From Clostridia bacterium (GTDB taxonomy: Bacteria > Bacillota > Clostridia > Oscillospirales > Acutalibacteraceae): 64,000 nucleotides of DNA. Within the stretch, counting starts at the first letter, position 1. Every line of letters begins with the position of its first letter. Position numbers and translations under genes: made by a program. The stretch is taken from assembly GCA_017416485.1 (NCBI GenBank), contig JAFQCH010000026.1, positions 29,641 to 93,640 on the forward strand, read 5' to 3'. The notes below the pieces were generated by a model. That model made no database searches. It had not been told where the DNA came from and was given only the letters and a program-made list of their open reading frames with translations. Shown here piece by piece: positions 23,956 to 34,470 of this stretch.

Positions 23956-26733
23956 TTATTCTTCGTTCTTCATCGCAAAGCCGTTTGAAAGAACAAAATG
24001 CAACTGCTCGTCAGGCTGTTCGCTTGCTTGCTGAACAGGTGCAACCGTTTCCGGCTCTGCTTCGGGCTCTGCATGCACTTGCGGCTGTGCTTTTTTTGCA
24101 CGCACCTTCTGCAAGCCTTCGTTTTTCAGAACAGATAATTTGTAAAGCACCTGCGGCAACAGAAACGCGGCAACATTCCAGATGATCTGTAATATAACGG
24201 CACTCCAGCCCGAGGCTTTGCCGATGCTTCCCGTGATGCACAAAAGAAGTGCGGCGCACACACCGACAACAGCGCTGGCAGTGCAGACATAGGCAACGGT
24301 TTTGCCCGAACGGTCCAGACGAACAGCTTCACCGATGCCGTTGCAAAGACTGCTGAACCCTGCCGCACCGATGATTCCGGCACTTTCGCGGTCAGACACA
24401 TTTTCATACAGGCGGTCAAACAGTTCTCCGCCGGCTTTGGGCACAATACGCACACTGTTTTCAGGCAAGGCGGCGGCATGCTGAATCATTTCCGCAGTGA
24501 GGTTGGGGTCTGTTGTGCGAACAAGCAGGTTCACACCCGTTTTTGACACGGCATTCAGCGATTGGGAAAGATTTTCGCGGCAGGTATACAGAATCGTGAA
24601 CACGGCAACCGCATTGCCCTCGATGGCAAGGAACAGATATTGCTCACCTGCCTGCGGATTCGGCAATTTGCCGGGCTGGATGTTGTGGTTAACCAGCATC
24701 TGCGCAGAGCCGAGAAGCACACGGCAATTGTCTACCCATGCGCTGACACCCAGCTTTTCTTCCACCGCAAATTCCTCAACAACAGGCTGACGGCCGTTGT
24801 AGTCGGCAAGCACGGGCAGGAAAGCGGCTGCCATGGTGTCTCCTGCTTTTTTTGCGAGCATGGCAGCGGTTACGGCGGCGGCCTTTTCGGATACGCCGTC
24901 CACAGTTGCTGTGTTGACGAGTTTTACACGGAACAAATCTTTTCCGCCGAAGGCAAGATGATCTGCCGTAACAACATTTCTTGCATCGCGCAGACTGCCG
25001 ACACAGGCCTTTTTATCGGAAAGAATGCGGTTTGTATCGCACAACAGCAGACTGCCGATGACGACTCCGCACACGGGGAAAGACAAACAAGCAGCCCCCG
25101 CAACGGCGCTGATGCCGCAAACGGGACTTCCCTGCACTGCCGCGGCAATAATACCGCACAGCACGCACAACACACCAAGCACAGGGGTCAGAACGGAACG
25201 GGGCATAGCAGAGCGTGCGGCATCCGAAGAACGCTTAAGAAAATCGGACACGAAACGGGTCTTCAGACTCAAATCCACGCACACACCGTCCACATTGTTT
25301 TCGCAAAGAAGGGTACGCAGAGCCTGCGGGTCGCGCACACTGCGCAGGTAAAGTTTTGTTTCGGTCACGCCCGCCTGTTTAAAGCAGTAGCGGGTGTTTT
25401 TGATCCAGAAAATTTTGGAAGCGGTATACAATGCGCCCAACAGCACACATGCACCTGTGAAAAGGTGATAATCGTGCTCGGGACGAAGTTCCGTAAAGAA
25501 CAATGCAATATTCTGTGCAAAAACCGCAAGATACATTCCGAGCAGTGCCGCCTCGGTGCGGGCACGCAGTTTGAGCACGGTGATGATTGCATTTTTGAAG
25601 TCGGGAAGCAACAAAACCGCCGAGGGAATGAAAAAGAGCAAATTAAAAATCGCATAAGCGTTTATGCTTGCACCGAAAACGGTGAAAAATCCGTTGTTGT
25701 CATTGGCAGAGGCGGTGGTGATGAGATTGACCACAAGCAAAATCAACCCCAACCCCGCGTGAATGCCCGCCTTGACGCCTGTTTTGCGCATGGCATCGCG
25801 CAAGGCAATGCTGACACGGCGACGATCTTCGGGAATGTTGTATTCATCCGTTTCAACATCAACAAACGGTGTTTCTCGGTCTGCAAATTTTTCTGCCGTT
25901 TTTGCCAGAAATGCGGGCAAGGGAAGGGTTTTGGTTTTGGGCGGCTCGCTGTGCTCGGGAAGAACGGTTTCTTCCGGATTTTTCGGAAGACCGAATTCCT
26001 CAATGCGCTTTTCGCGCACCGTGCGCAGTTCTTCCTCCATCGCCTGTTCATCGGTCTGCACGGGATCGTTGGCATCAAAGCCCTCCATAACGATCTGGCC
26101 GTCTGCCTGATCGCTCTCGCGGGCGGTTTTTGCAATGGCACGAAGCAAGCTGCCTTTATTGGCAATGTGTTTGGTTTTTTCAACCGCCACGCCGCCGTCT
26201 GCTATCTTTGTTTTTTCGGGCAAGGCAACGGGGGCAACACCACCGTCGGGATTGATCTGCAAATCAAACAAAGACAGTTCTTCAGTGATGACTTTTCTTG
26301 TTTTATCGGTTGCGGGGGCTTGTTTTGCAACCGCAGTCTGCACAGGCGGTTCAGCGGGAATTTCAGGAATGACGGCATTTTTTATATCTTCGTCTTCCAT
26401 TTCATCCGCTTGCACATCTTCCTGCACGGCTTCTTGCGCATTTTCTTGTTGTTCTTCCTGCACATCTTCCTGCGGCAACACACCAACCGCTTCTTCTTTT
26501 GTTTCTTCAACAACGGGCTGTGCAGGGGCTTCTTCCGGCGCGGGGATGCTTTCCAGAAATTCCGAAACATCCGCACCGATGGGCCTTGCAAGTTCGCCGC
26601 GCATAACAACATTGCGCCGATCATTTACGGCAACAACAGTTTCCTGCTTTTTCGGTTCGGCTTTTTTTTCGGTTTCCGTCTGCCTTTCGCGCAGCAGATT
26701 CAAAAATTGATTAAAATCATTCATTTTATTCAT
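23956..26733 (-). CDS. P-type-ATPase-like membrane protein lacking the phosphorylation motif
   Basis: 925 residues. Residues 1-300 are acidic, Pro/Gln-rich and probably disordered. Membrane helices lie around 324-340, 358-376, 395-412, 424-440, 514-566 and 814-866. Between the last two clusters the order of segments follows P1B-type ATPases: 'FPVCG' at the place of the CPC/SPC-like motif (552-556), ADHLAFGGKD (590-599) where DKTGTLT should be, 'EKLGVSAWVDNCRVLLGS' (659-676) like the nucleotide domain, 'FLAIEGNAVAVFTILYTCRE' and then RTTD (739-742) in place of the TGD motif. The phosphorylated Asp is therefore missing. I infer a non-catalytic relative. Its last codons and flanks overlap nothing, but its start overlaps rlmB by four bases. 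Confidence 0.55.
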   Translation of the reverse strand: MNKMNDFNQFLNLLRERQTETEKKAEPKKQETVVAVNDRRNVVMRGELARPIGADVSEFLESIPAPEEAPAQPVVEETKEEAVGVLPQEDVQEEQQENAQEAVQEDVQADEMEDEDIKNAVIPEIPAEPPVQTAVAKQAPATDKTRKVITEELSLFDLQINPDGGVAPVALPEKTKIADGGVAVEKTKHIANKGSLLRAIAKTARESDQADGQIVMEGFDANDPVQTDEQAMEEELRTVREKRIEEFGLPKNPEETVLPEHSEPPKTKTLPLPAFLAKTAEKFADRETPFVDVETDEYNIPEDRRRVSIALRDAMRKTGVKAGIHAGLGLILLVVNLITTASANDNNGFFTVFGASINAYAIFNLLFFIPSAVLLLPDFKNAIITVLKLRARTEAALLGMYLAVFAQNIALFFTELRPEHDYHLFTGACVLLGALYTASKIFWIKNTRYCFKQAGVTETKLYLRSVRDPQALRTLLCENNVDGVCVDLSLKTRFVSDFLKRSSDAARSAMPRSVLTPVLGVLCVLCGIIAAAVQGSPVCGISAVAGAACLSFPVCGVVIGSLLLCDTNRILSDKKACVGSLRDARNVVTADHLAFGGKDLFRVKLVNTATVDGVSEKAAAVTAAMLAKKAGDTMAAAFLPVLADYNGRQPVVEEFAVEEKLGVSAWVDNCRVLLGSAQMLVNHNIQPGKLPNPQAGEQYLFLAIEGNAVAVFTILYTCRENLSQSLNAVSKTGVNLLVRTTDPNLTAEMIQHAAALPENSVRIVPKAGGELFDRLYENVSDRESAGIIGAAGFSSLCNGIGEAVRLDRSGKTVAYVCTASAVVGVCAALLLCITGSIGKASGWSAVILQIIWNVAAFLLPQVLYKLSVLKNEGLQKVRAKKAQPQVHAEPEAEPETVAPVQQASEQPDEQLHFVLSNGFAMKNEE

Positions 26734-27590
26734 CCTTCACGGGCAACGGTTACGGCGGCCATTAAGATTGCGGCGGCAACGGAAGCATTCAGGGAGTTGA
26801 TGTGCCCTTTCATGGGGACAGACAAAACACCGTCACATTTTTCTTTGACCAGTCTGCCCACGCCGTTTCCTTCCGAGCCGATGACAAGGGCAATGGCACC
26901 CGTCAGATCCGCTTTGTTCCAGGCTGTGCCGTCGGCATCGGCAGCATAGACCCATATATTTTTTTCTTTTAACATTTCAATGGTTGCAACAAGGTTTGTC
27001 ACCCTTGCCACAGGCACATATTCGAGTGCACCCGCGCTTGCCTTACCGACTGCACCCGTCAGGCCTACACTTCTGCGTTGCGGAACGATGACACCGTGTG
27101 CACCGCAACATTCGGCGGTACGGATGATGGCGCCGAGGTTATGCGGGTCTTCGAGGCCGTCACACAAAATGATGAACGGCGGTTCGCCTTTTTCTTCGGC
27201 TTTTGCCAGAATATCTTCCACCGTGGCATAGGCATGGGCGGCGGCACTCAGCAGAATGCCCTGATGGTTGGCATGGCCGCACATGAAATCAAGCTTGCGG
27301 CTGTCCACTTCCTTGATGGGGATGTTGCGATCCTTGCATTTGGCAAGAATGGGCACGACCGCACCGCTTCTTTCGCCTTTTGCGATGTAAACACAGTCAA
27401 TCTCACGCCCCGATTTGAGGGCTTCTGCGGCAGCATTTCTGCCGATGATGAGATCGTCGCGTCGGTCATCCCTGCGTTCGGGACGGTCTTCGCGGTCATC
27501 ATCTCGGAAATTGCGACTGTTGTCTTTGCGGTCAAACTTACCGTCCTTTTTATTTCTGCCGTCGTTGCGGCGGTCAAAATTGTCTTTCAT
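26730..27590 (-). CDS. rlmB: 23S rRNA 2'-O-methyltransferase RlmB-type (SpoU/TrmH family)
   Basis: 286 residues. The first 45 are a highly charged Arg/Asp/Lys extension, unusual but seen in some Clostridia. 'LIIGRNAAAEALKSGREID' then starts the substrate-binding domain. The SPOUT methyltransferase motifs are clear: EDPHNLGAIIRTAE (motif 1, near 145), ALVIGSEGNGVGRLV (motif 2, near 235) and SLNASVAAAILM (motif 3, near 265), which tie the trefoil knot that binds S-adenosylmethionine. The expected target is guanosine 2251 of 23S rRNA (E. coli numbering). The stop overlaps the next start as ATGA, so the P-type-like protein is translated from the same message. Confidence 0.92.
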   Translation of the reverse strand: MKDNFDRRNDGRNKKDGKFDRKDNSRNFRDDDREDRPERRDDRRDDLIIGRNAAAEALKSGREIDCVYIAKGERSGAVVPILAKCKDRNIPIKEVDSRKLDFMCGHANHQGILLSAAAHAYATVEDILAKAEEKGEPPFIILCDGLEDPHNLGAIIRTAECCGAHGVIVPQRRSVGLTGAVGKASAGALEYVPVARVTNLVATIEMLKEKNIWVYAADADGTAWNKADLTGAIALVIGSEGNGVGRLVKEKCDGVLSVPMKGHINSLNASVAAAILMAAVTVAREG

Positions 27591-27627
27591 ATATACAAAT
27601 CCTTTGCGGGCATACTATATTTATTTT

Positions 27628-27656
27628 ATTATACTTATAAAAGCAATAAATTTCAA
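27628..27656 (-). promoter_or_regulatory. Promoter of the rlmB operon
   Basis: TTGAAA (27656-27651) and TATAAT (27633-27628) with a 17-bp spacer on the minus strand. Confidence 0.75.
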
Positions 27657-27739
27657 TAGTTTGCACCCTTTTTTCAAAAACTGTTTTCTCATTTTTTTGT
27701 GAACAAACTTTGAACATTGTGAACAATTTTCTTTTTTCA

Positions 27740-27767
27740 TTGACACTTTTGTCGAATTTATTATATT
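27740..27767 (+). promoter_or_regulatory. Promoter of the M28-like peptidase gene
   Basis: TTGACA (27740-27745) followed after 16 bp by TATATT (27762-27767), 36 bp before the start codon. Confidence 0.65.
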
Positions 27768-27802
27768 ATCAATCTAAAGTAAAAAAGTGAGGAGAATAAA
27801 AA

Positions 27803-29041
27803 ATGAATCTGCAAAGTATTATTGACAAAAAATACGATGCCGCCAAGTACATGGTGAAAGAAATCACACACATCTGCAAAAACCTGCCCAAGCGCGATCC
27901 CGGCTCGGAAGGTGAAAAGCTTGCTTGCGAATACATGGCAGACGTGCTGAAGAATGATTGCGGATGCGACCGCGTTACGGTTGAATCGTTCAAAGAAAAT
28001 CCCGGCTCTTTCTACGGCTGGATCTATCTGACCGTTTGCTGCGGTTTTGTTGCCATTCCCTGTCTGTTCTTTGCCCCCATTGCATCGCTTATCTTCCTTG
28101 GCATCGGCCTTGCCATTGCGCTGTTGCAGTTCGGCACCTACAAAAAGGCGGTTGACAAGCTGTTCCCCGAAAAGACCGGCCACAACGTGACCGCCCTCAA
28201 GAAGCCCACAGGCGAAGTCAAGCGCCGCATCATCTTCAACGGCCACCCCGATGCAACATGGGAATGGCCGATGAACTATCATTTCGGCTATCTCGGCTTT
28301 GACCTGCACATCATCAGCTCTTTCCTCGGTCTGTTCTATTTCATCGGCCTTGCCATTGCCGCCATCGCACAGAATGGTGCAATCGGTGCCATGGATATGA
28401 CTTCCCTGCTTTCCAAGTTCGCACTCGGCGGTCTTGTCTTTGTTCCGCTGTGGATCGGCATGTTCAAAATGTGGGATAAGAAGACCATCGTGGACGGTGC
28501 TAACGACAACCTTTCCGGTTGCTACATGGGTATTGCACTGCTTAAATATCTCAAGGACGAAGGCATTGAATTTGAAAACACCGAAATCGGCGTTGTGCTG
28601 ACGGGATCCGAAGAAGCAGGTCTGCGCGGTGCAAAAGCATGGGCAGAAGCACACAAGGGCGAATTCGACGATGTTCCCACCTTCATTTATGCTTACGATA
28701 CCATTCACGATCCCAAGTTCCTTGCCGCCAACTACCGCGACCTGAACGCAACCGTCAAAGCCGACAAAGATGCTTGCGACTTGTTTATGGAAGCAGCCGC
28801 CGAACTCGGTATCCATTGTGAAAAGGGTCTTGTACCTCCCTTCGGCGGTGCAACCGACTCTGCAGCATTCGCACAGGCAGGCTTCCGTGCAGCAGGTATC
28901 ACCGGGCTTAACCACAAGATCGAGCCCTACTACCACACCCGCCGCGACTCTTATGACAACATGAACGAAGAAGGGCTTGCAGGCTGCTTCGCAGTCACCG
29001 TAAAGACCCTTGAAATGTTCGACAACGGCGCAAAACAATAA
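27803..29041 (+). CDS. Membrane-embedded M28-family zinc aminopeptidase-like protein
   Basis: 412 residues from ATG 27803 (GAGGAG site). The M28 metal ligands can be placed: His/Asp in NGHPDATWEW, Asp in DGANDNLSGC, the Glu pair in LTGSEEAGLRG, Asp in YAYDTIHD and His in PYYHTRRD. Two hydrophobic hairpins interrupt the catalytic domain: about residues 70-105 ('YLTVCCGFVAIPCLFF...') and about 165-220 ('IISSFLGLFYFIGLAIAAIA'). The enzyme is therefore probably tethered to the membrane with its active site in the cytoplasm (no signal peptide). It would release N-terminal amino acids from peptides. Monocistronic, with a strong terminator. Confidence 0.85.
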   Translation: MNLQSIIDKKYDAAKYMVKEITHICKNLPKRDPGSEGEKLACEYMADVLKNDCGCDRVTVESFKENPGSFYGWIYLTVCCGFVAIPCLFFAPIASLIFLGIGLAIALLQFGTYKKAVDKLFPEKTGHNVTALKKPTGEVKRRIIFNGHPDATWEWPMNYHFGYLGFDLHIISSFLGLFYFIGLAIAAIAQNGAIGAMDMTSLLSKFALGGLVFVPLWIGMFKMWDKKTIVDGANDNLSGCYMGIALLKYLKDEGIEFENTEIGVVLTGSEEAGLRGAKAWAEAHKGEFDDVPTFIYAYDTIHDPKFLAANYRDLNATVKADKDACDLFMEAAAELGIHCEKGLVPPFGGATDSAAFAQAGFRAAGITGLNHKIEPYYHTRRDSYDNMNEEGLAGCFAVTVKTLEMFDNGAKQ

Positions 29042-29054
29042 CAAACATAAAACC

Positions 29055-29083
29055 AAAAAACCGCCCGGCCGGGCGGTTTTTTT
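29055..29083. terminator. Bidirectional terminator between the peptidase and trkH
   Basis: CCGCCC-GGCC-GGGCGG with A-run before and seven T after. It serves the rightward peptidase gene and probably the leftward trkH as well. Confidence 0.9.
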
Positions 29084-29104
29084 AATGCAAAATGGAAAAT
29101 GCAA
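29084..29104. repeat. Isolated fragment of the AATGCAAAATG repeat end
   Basis: AATGCAAAATGGAAAATGCA and one more A, matching the outer end of the elements at 39288 and 63774. No partner end is seen nearby, so it looks like a relic or a solo end. Confidence 0.5.
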
Positions 29105-29107
29105 CCC

Positions 29108-30565
29108 TTATGCTCTTTTCCACGTGGACGGGAAGAAGATGATCAACATCGGGAAAACTTCAAGACGGCCTGCCAGCATGCAGAAAGACAGTACTGCCTT
29201 GGATCCTATGGAAAGGGTCGAATAATTGCCGACTGCGCCTACAACTTCACCAATACCGGGACCGACATTGTTCAGACATGTCACCACCGAAGTGAATGTT
29301 GATACCATATCCATTCCGTCAAATGCTGCAACAAGAATCACAGCAAGCACCAACAAAATCACATAGAACTGCAGATAAGTCGAGGCATTGTTGACGGTTT
29401 GTTCATCCACGGCCTTGCCTTCCAACCGGATGGATTTGACTCTGCGCGGATGCGCAAGCTGACCTAAATCGCGCACGGCATCTTTGATAAGAATCATAAT
29501 ACGGCTGACCTTCATACCGCCGCCTGTGGAACCTGCGCATGCGCCGACAAACATCAGCACAACCATCAGAATGCGCGACATGGCCGGCCACAGATCAAAA
29601 TTTTCCGACACAAAGCCTGTGGTCGAAATAATGGAGGAGGTCTGGAATGCCGCTGCGCGGAAGGCATGTTCGATGGTGTCGTACTGCGAACGGATGTTCA
29701 GCGTGATCACGGCAACAACAACCGCAACAAGAATCAGAAAGACCTTCAGTTCTTCACTCTTCAGGGCCTCTTTCCATTTCTTGAGGAACACAAGATAATA
29801 CAGATTGAAGTTGACGCTGAACAACAACATAAACAGAATAATCACATATTGCAAGAATGGGGATTGCTCTGCAATGCTGGAATTGAAACAGCTGAAACCG
29901 CCGGTACCCGCCGTTCCGAACGCATGAATGAATGCTTCATACAGATTCATACCGCCCAGAAGCAATAACAACACTTCTGCCACAGTCAACACGATATACA
30001 TTGCATACAGAATACGAGCCGTATCACCGACCTTTGGCACGATCTTGCCGACGGACGGCCCCGGCACTTCTGCACGCATAACATGCATCATGCTTGTTTT
30101 TTTTGTTTGCGTTTTCGGCAAAAACATCATGGCAAACACAAGAATGCCCATACCGCCGATCCAATGCGTCAGGCTTCGCCAGAACAATATCCCCTTCGGC
30201 ATGGCTTCAATGTCAGCAAGCACCGTAGCCCCTGTCGTGGTAAAGCCCGAAACGGTTTCAAAAAATGCATCCATGTAATTGGGCATGCAGCCGCTGATAA
30301 AAAACGGCAATGCACCGACAGCAGACAGAAGAATCCATGTCAGTGCCACACATACAAACCCTTCCTGTGCATAAATGTTGCTGTTTTTCGGCAACAGACG
30401 CACAAGCAGACACCCGCCGAGCAACTGCACGGCAATGGGGATGATGAATGAAAGATAGGTTTGGCTTTCGCCGTAAATGAGTGCAACAATCAGCGGAATG
30501 CACATCAACAGCCCGCCAATGCGTAAAATCTGCCCGAAAAAATAGGCAAGCATACGGTAATTCAT
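29108..30565 (-). CDS. trkH: Potassium uptake protein TrkH
   Basis: 485 residues from ATG 30565 (MNYRMLAYFFGQ); the only ribosome site (GGAG) overlaps the trkA stop, 13 bases away. The four selectivity-filter loops of the SKT superfamily are present: SGFTTTGATV, FGTAGTGGFS, ISTTGFVSEN and NNVGPGIGE. The first, second and third contain the key Gly residues; membrane helices flank each. TrkH is the K+ pore, gated by the TrkA ring in the cytoplasm in response to NAD(H)/ATP. Downstream of trkA, ten bases apart, so the two are made together. Confidence 0.95.
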   Translation of the reverse strand: MNYRMLAYFFGQILRIGGLLMCIPLIVALIYGESQTYLSFIIPIAVQLLGGCLLVRLLPKNSNIYAQEGFVCVALTWILLSAVGALPFFISGCMPNYMDAFFETVSGFTTTGATVLADIEAMPKGILFWRSLTHWIGGMGILVFAMMFLPKTQTKKTSMMHVMRAEVPGPSVGKIVPKVGDTARILYAMYIVLTVAEVLLLLLGGMNLYEAFIHAFGTAGTGGFSCFNSSIAEQSPFLQYVIILFMLLFSVNFNLYYLVFLKKWKEALKSEELKVFLILVAVVVAVITLNIRSQYDTIEHAFRAAAFQTSSIISTTGFVSENFDLWPAMSRILMVVLMFVGACAGSTGGGMKVSRIMILIKDAVRDLGQLAHPRRVKSIRLEGKAVDEQTVNNASTYLQFYVILLVLAVILVAAFDGMDMVSTFTSVVTCLNNVGPGIGEVVGAVGNYSTLSIGSKAVLSFCMLAGRLEVFPMLIIFFPSTWKRA

Positions 30566-30575
30566 TTTCTTTTTT

Positions 30576-31937
30576 TTACTCCAAAATATCCCGCAGGTCG
30601 GAAACAGCTTCATTGGCGGTGATGACCACAACGCGGTCGTCAGGTAAAATTTCAGCATCCCCGTTTGCGTATATAAGTGTATCATTGCGAAGCATACATG
30701 CAACAAGGGTATTTTTGCGAACATTCAGATTTTTAAGTTTTACTCCGCAACCGGGGAAATCGGAAGAAGCAATGAATTCCATGGCCTCCAACTGATCACC
30801 GACCAGCTTGTGCAGGGCATGAATCTTACTCATACCGCTGGAATGTGACACTGCGCGCACGTAACGCACCACGTTTGCCGCTGTGATGTAACGGGGAGCA
30901 ATAAAACTTTCGCTCTGCAGCTTGTGCAGAAGACGGTTCAGCGAAGAACGGTTGACTTTGATAACTACCTTGTCAACCTTGTTGAGTTCCGCAATCAGAG
31001 AAATGATGATGTTTTCTTCATCAATCCCCGTAAGTGCCACCACAGCATCGCATTCACCGATTCCCTCTTCTTCCAGAACATCCGAATCCGTACCGTCGGC
31101 ACAGACGATGTCGCACTTCGGAAGAAGTTTATCCAGTTCATAGCAGGTGTCGCGGTTGTTATCAATGATCTTGACCTTGATACCGCCGGCTTTCTGCAAA
31201 CGGGTGGCAAGATAATAGCCGATTTTACCGCCGCCGATGATCATAACCGATCGGATCTTTTTCTTTGTGATGCCGAGTGTGCGGAACAAAGATGCAATAT
31301 TGCTGTGGCTGGCAACAATGGAAATGCGGTCATCTGCACGCAACACAAAGTCACCCTTCGGAATAAACACATCGTCTTTGCGGCTGACCGCGCAAATCAG
31401 GATCTGTTCGGCAAAACGCGTACCGATCTGTTTTAAGGACAGCCCGCAAAGGGGGTTGCCTTCCGTAAGCGCAATTTCAACCATATCCACTCTGCCGCGG
31501 GCAAATTTTTCAATTTTTGCCGCCGCGGGGAACTGCAACAGACGCGAGATTTCATGTGCCGCATCGTACTCGGGATTGACAAGCATGCTCAGTCCCAGTT
31601 CCGAGCGCATGAACGCACCTTGTTTTGCATATTCGGGGTTGCGCACACGGGCAATGGTGTGCTGTGCGCCCGCTTTTTTTGCAACCATACAGCACACAAG
31701 ATTCAGTTCGTCCGAATCCGTGACCGCAATATACAATTCCGCATTCTGCACCTCAGCTTCCTGCAGAATCGGCAGACTTGCACCGTTGCCCACAATACCG
31801 AACACGTCATACTTGTTCACAACGGCATCCACTGTTACGGGATTGGTGTCTATAATGGTGATGTCATGGTTTTCCTGCACGAGGTATTCAACAAGCGCAT
31901 CACCCAGCTTGCCGATCCCCGCAATGATTATGTTCAT
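30576..31937 (-). CDS. trkA: Potassium channel gating subunit TrkA
   Basis: 453 residues with the duplicated RCK layout. The N-half begins NIIIAGIGKLGDALVEYL (Rossmann loop) and has the acidic 'IIDTNPVTVD' that holds the ribose; a TrkA_C domain follows (about 140-220). The second Rossmann domain starts near 229 (MIIGGGKIGYYLATRL, then 'KIIDNNRDTC'), with a second TrkA_C domain to the end. It binds nucleotides and opens or closes TrkH. It starts seven bases after the nanA stop without a clear ribosome site, so translation may be coupled. Confidence 0.95.
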   Translation of the reverse strand: MNIIIAGIGKLGDALVEYLVQENHDITIIDTNPVTVDAVVNKYDVFGIVGNGASLPILQEAEVQNAELYIAVTDSDELNLVCCMVAKKAGAQHTIARVRNPEYAKQGAFMRSELGLSMLVNPEYDAAHEISRLLQFPAAAKIEKFARGRVDMVEIALTEGNPLCGLSLKQIGTRFAEQILICAVSRKDDVFIPKGDFVLRADDRISIVASHSNIASLFRTLGITKKKIRSVMIIGGGKIGYYLATRLQKAGGIKVKIIDNNRDTCYELDKLLPKCDIVCADGTDSDVLEEEGIGECDAVVALTGIDEENIIISLIAELNKVDKVVIKVNRSSLNRLLHKLQSESFIAPRYITAANVVRYVRAVSHSSGMSKIHALHKLVGDQLEAMEFIASSDFPGCGVKLKNLNVRKNTLVACMLRNDTLIYANGDAEILPDDRVVVITANEAVSDLRDILE

Positions 31938-31943
31938 TTTTAT

Positions 31944-32819
31944 TTATACGTTTTCGCTGTAAACTTTCAGCAGCATATCGTTCTGTTCGGCGGTAAGCGG
32001 CGAGAACGGACGTCTGGCTTCGCCCATGTCGAATCCCTGTGAACGCAGAATTGCCTTGCAACCGGGAATCACGCCAACCTGAATGAGGGCTGCGATGATG
32101 TTGTTTGCCTTTTTCTGTTCTTCGCGAGCTTCGTCAATTTTGTTGGCACGGAACAGCGTTTCGATTTTGACAAACTTTTCAGCCATAAAATTGTAGGTGC
32201 TGCCGATGCCGCCGTCTGCCCCTGCGGCAAGACCGCTGATGAACATTTCGTCGAAGCCGTTGAACACAACAACATCGTCACGCATACCTTTGAGTCTTTC
32301 AAGCAGGAACATGTCTGCACTGGTGTGCTTGACACCGAGGAAACGAGGATCACGCAGGAATACTTCAAAGTTTTCCTGTGACAGTTTGCTGCCGCCGTTG
32401 GCAACAAAATTATAAATAATAACAGGCAGACCGCTTTCATCAGCAAGGGTCATGTAGTGATTTTTGATTTCGTTGAAAGAGAAGCCATAGTAGAAAGGCG
32501 GCACGGCACTGACTGCATCTGCACCGACTTTTGCGGCATGGCGGGCAAGTTCGGCGGTGTGTTCGGTGGAAACGCAACCGACGTGCGCAATAATGGTAGC
32601 TTTGCCGTTTGCAGCCTTGACTGCGGTTTCAAGGATGGTCTTTCTTTCATCCATGGAAAGCAGGAATGCTTCGCTGGTGGAACCGCCTACATAGAAGCCT
32701 GTGGCACCCTTTTTGAGGTTGTGCTCGATGAGTGCTTCAATGGTTTCGCAATTGACATTGCCGTTCTTGTCATAGGGGGTCAGAAGTGCGGGAAATACAC
32801 CGTGGAATTTGTTGTTCAT
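31944..32819 (-). CDS. nanA: N-acetylneuraminate lyase-like DapA-family aldolase
   Basis: 291 residues from ATG 32819, behind AAAAGGAG. (beta/alpha)8 lyase with GGSTSEAF at 45-52, catalytic Tyr136 in VIIYNF and Schiff-base Lys164 in GVKHTSAD, all positions within one residue of E. coli NanA. 'GIGSTYNF' near 210 also favours sialate lyase over dihydrodipicolinate synthase. It would split N-acetylneuraminate into pyruvate and N-acetylmannosamine. No nanE, nanK or sialate transporter is next to it; its neighbours are trkAH. A second possible sialic-acid gene (YhcH family) is 8 kb away. The exact substrate is thus probable but not certain. Confidence 0.82.
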   Translation of the reverse strand: MNNKFHGVFPALLTPYDKNGNVNCETIEALIEHNLKKGATGFYVGGSTSEAFLLSMDERKTILETAVKAANGKATIIAHVGCVSTEHTAELARHAAKVGADAVSAVPPFYYGFSFNEIKNHYMTLADESGLPVIIYNFVANGGSKLSQENFEVFLRDPRFLGVKHTSADMFLLERLKGMRDDVVVFNGFDEMFISGLAAGADGGIGSTYNFMAEKFVKIETLFRANKIDEAREEQKKANNIIAALIQVGVIPGCKAILRSQGFDMGEARRPFSPLTAEQNDMLLKVYSENV

Positions 32820-32869
32820 TTTTAAAACTCCTTTTGCCGAAAGGTATAGTATTTTCATTATATACCTTC

Positions 32870-32897
32870 ATTATACATAAAGAAAATGAAAAGGCAA
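32870..32897 (-). promoter_or_regulatory. Promoter of the nanA-trkA-trkH cluster
   Basis: TTGCCT (32897-32892) and TATAAT (32875-32870) are 16 bp apart on the minus strand. A second TATAAT lies at 32862-32857. Confidence 0.55.
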
Positions 32898-32995
32898 GTT
32901 TTTTATTTTTTTGTTTTGCATTGCATTTTTTGTTACTTCGTGCTACAATAAGATGAATTTATATCGGCAATTTGTTTTGAAATGAGGTTATGTAT

Positions 32996-34089
<1,094 letters not shown>

Positions 34090-34090
<1 letters not shown>

Positions 34091-34452
34091 TGAAGATGAA
34101 GAATTTGGGAATCGGCAAAAGTGTGCCGCTTGATACAGACGAAACGGTTGTTGTGACATTGGTGGTCGGTGAAGACGGTATGATCACCTCCTGCGGATAT
34201 TCGGCTGAGGGCAGTGAATATTTAGATGACTGTGCACGCACCTTGTGCAATGTTCTGCCCGAAAAACCCGTGATTGACGTATTGCAGATGACCAACATGG
34301 CAATCGTTTACAACATGGAAACCGACCTGCCGCCGCAGTTCTTTTACTGCTCACACATGGCAACGGTTGCCGCCAAAAATGCCGCAAAGGATTATCTTCG
34401 AAAGAATAACATTCCGTTTGAAGATGATTCCTGTTGCTGTTGCGGAACATAA
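34090..34452 (+). CDS. Small Cys-rich protein, distantly IscU/NifU-N-like
   Basis: 120 residues, start ATG 34090 sharing one base with the ychF stop (a second ATG is six bases on). The layout 'GMITSCGYSAEGSEYLDDCA' near residues 30-50, followed by a helical end, 'SHMATVAAKNAAKDYLRK', recalls the NifU N-terminal Fe-S scaffold, although the canonical three Cys are not all in their normal places. The last residues are CCCCGT, a run of four Cys that could bind metal. Partnership with the SufC/SufB-like pair at 50.5-52.2 kb is possible but unproven. Confidence 0.55.
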
Positions 34453-34470
34453 AAACAAAATTTTGCATTG

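Noticed and set aside
24562..26949. A 795-codon open frame on the plus strand opposite the P-type-like gene
   Set aside because: It crosses the rlmB boundary and has no start signals. The minus-strand reading has membrane helices and a stop-start overlap with rlmB.
27761..29104. A 447-codon open frame on the minus strand opposite the M28-like peptidase
   Set aside because: It is the antisense of a well-supported zinc peptidase gene with good promoter and ribosome site. The product is Cys/Val-rich with no recognisable domain.
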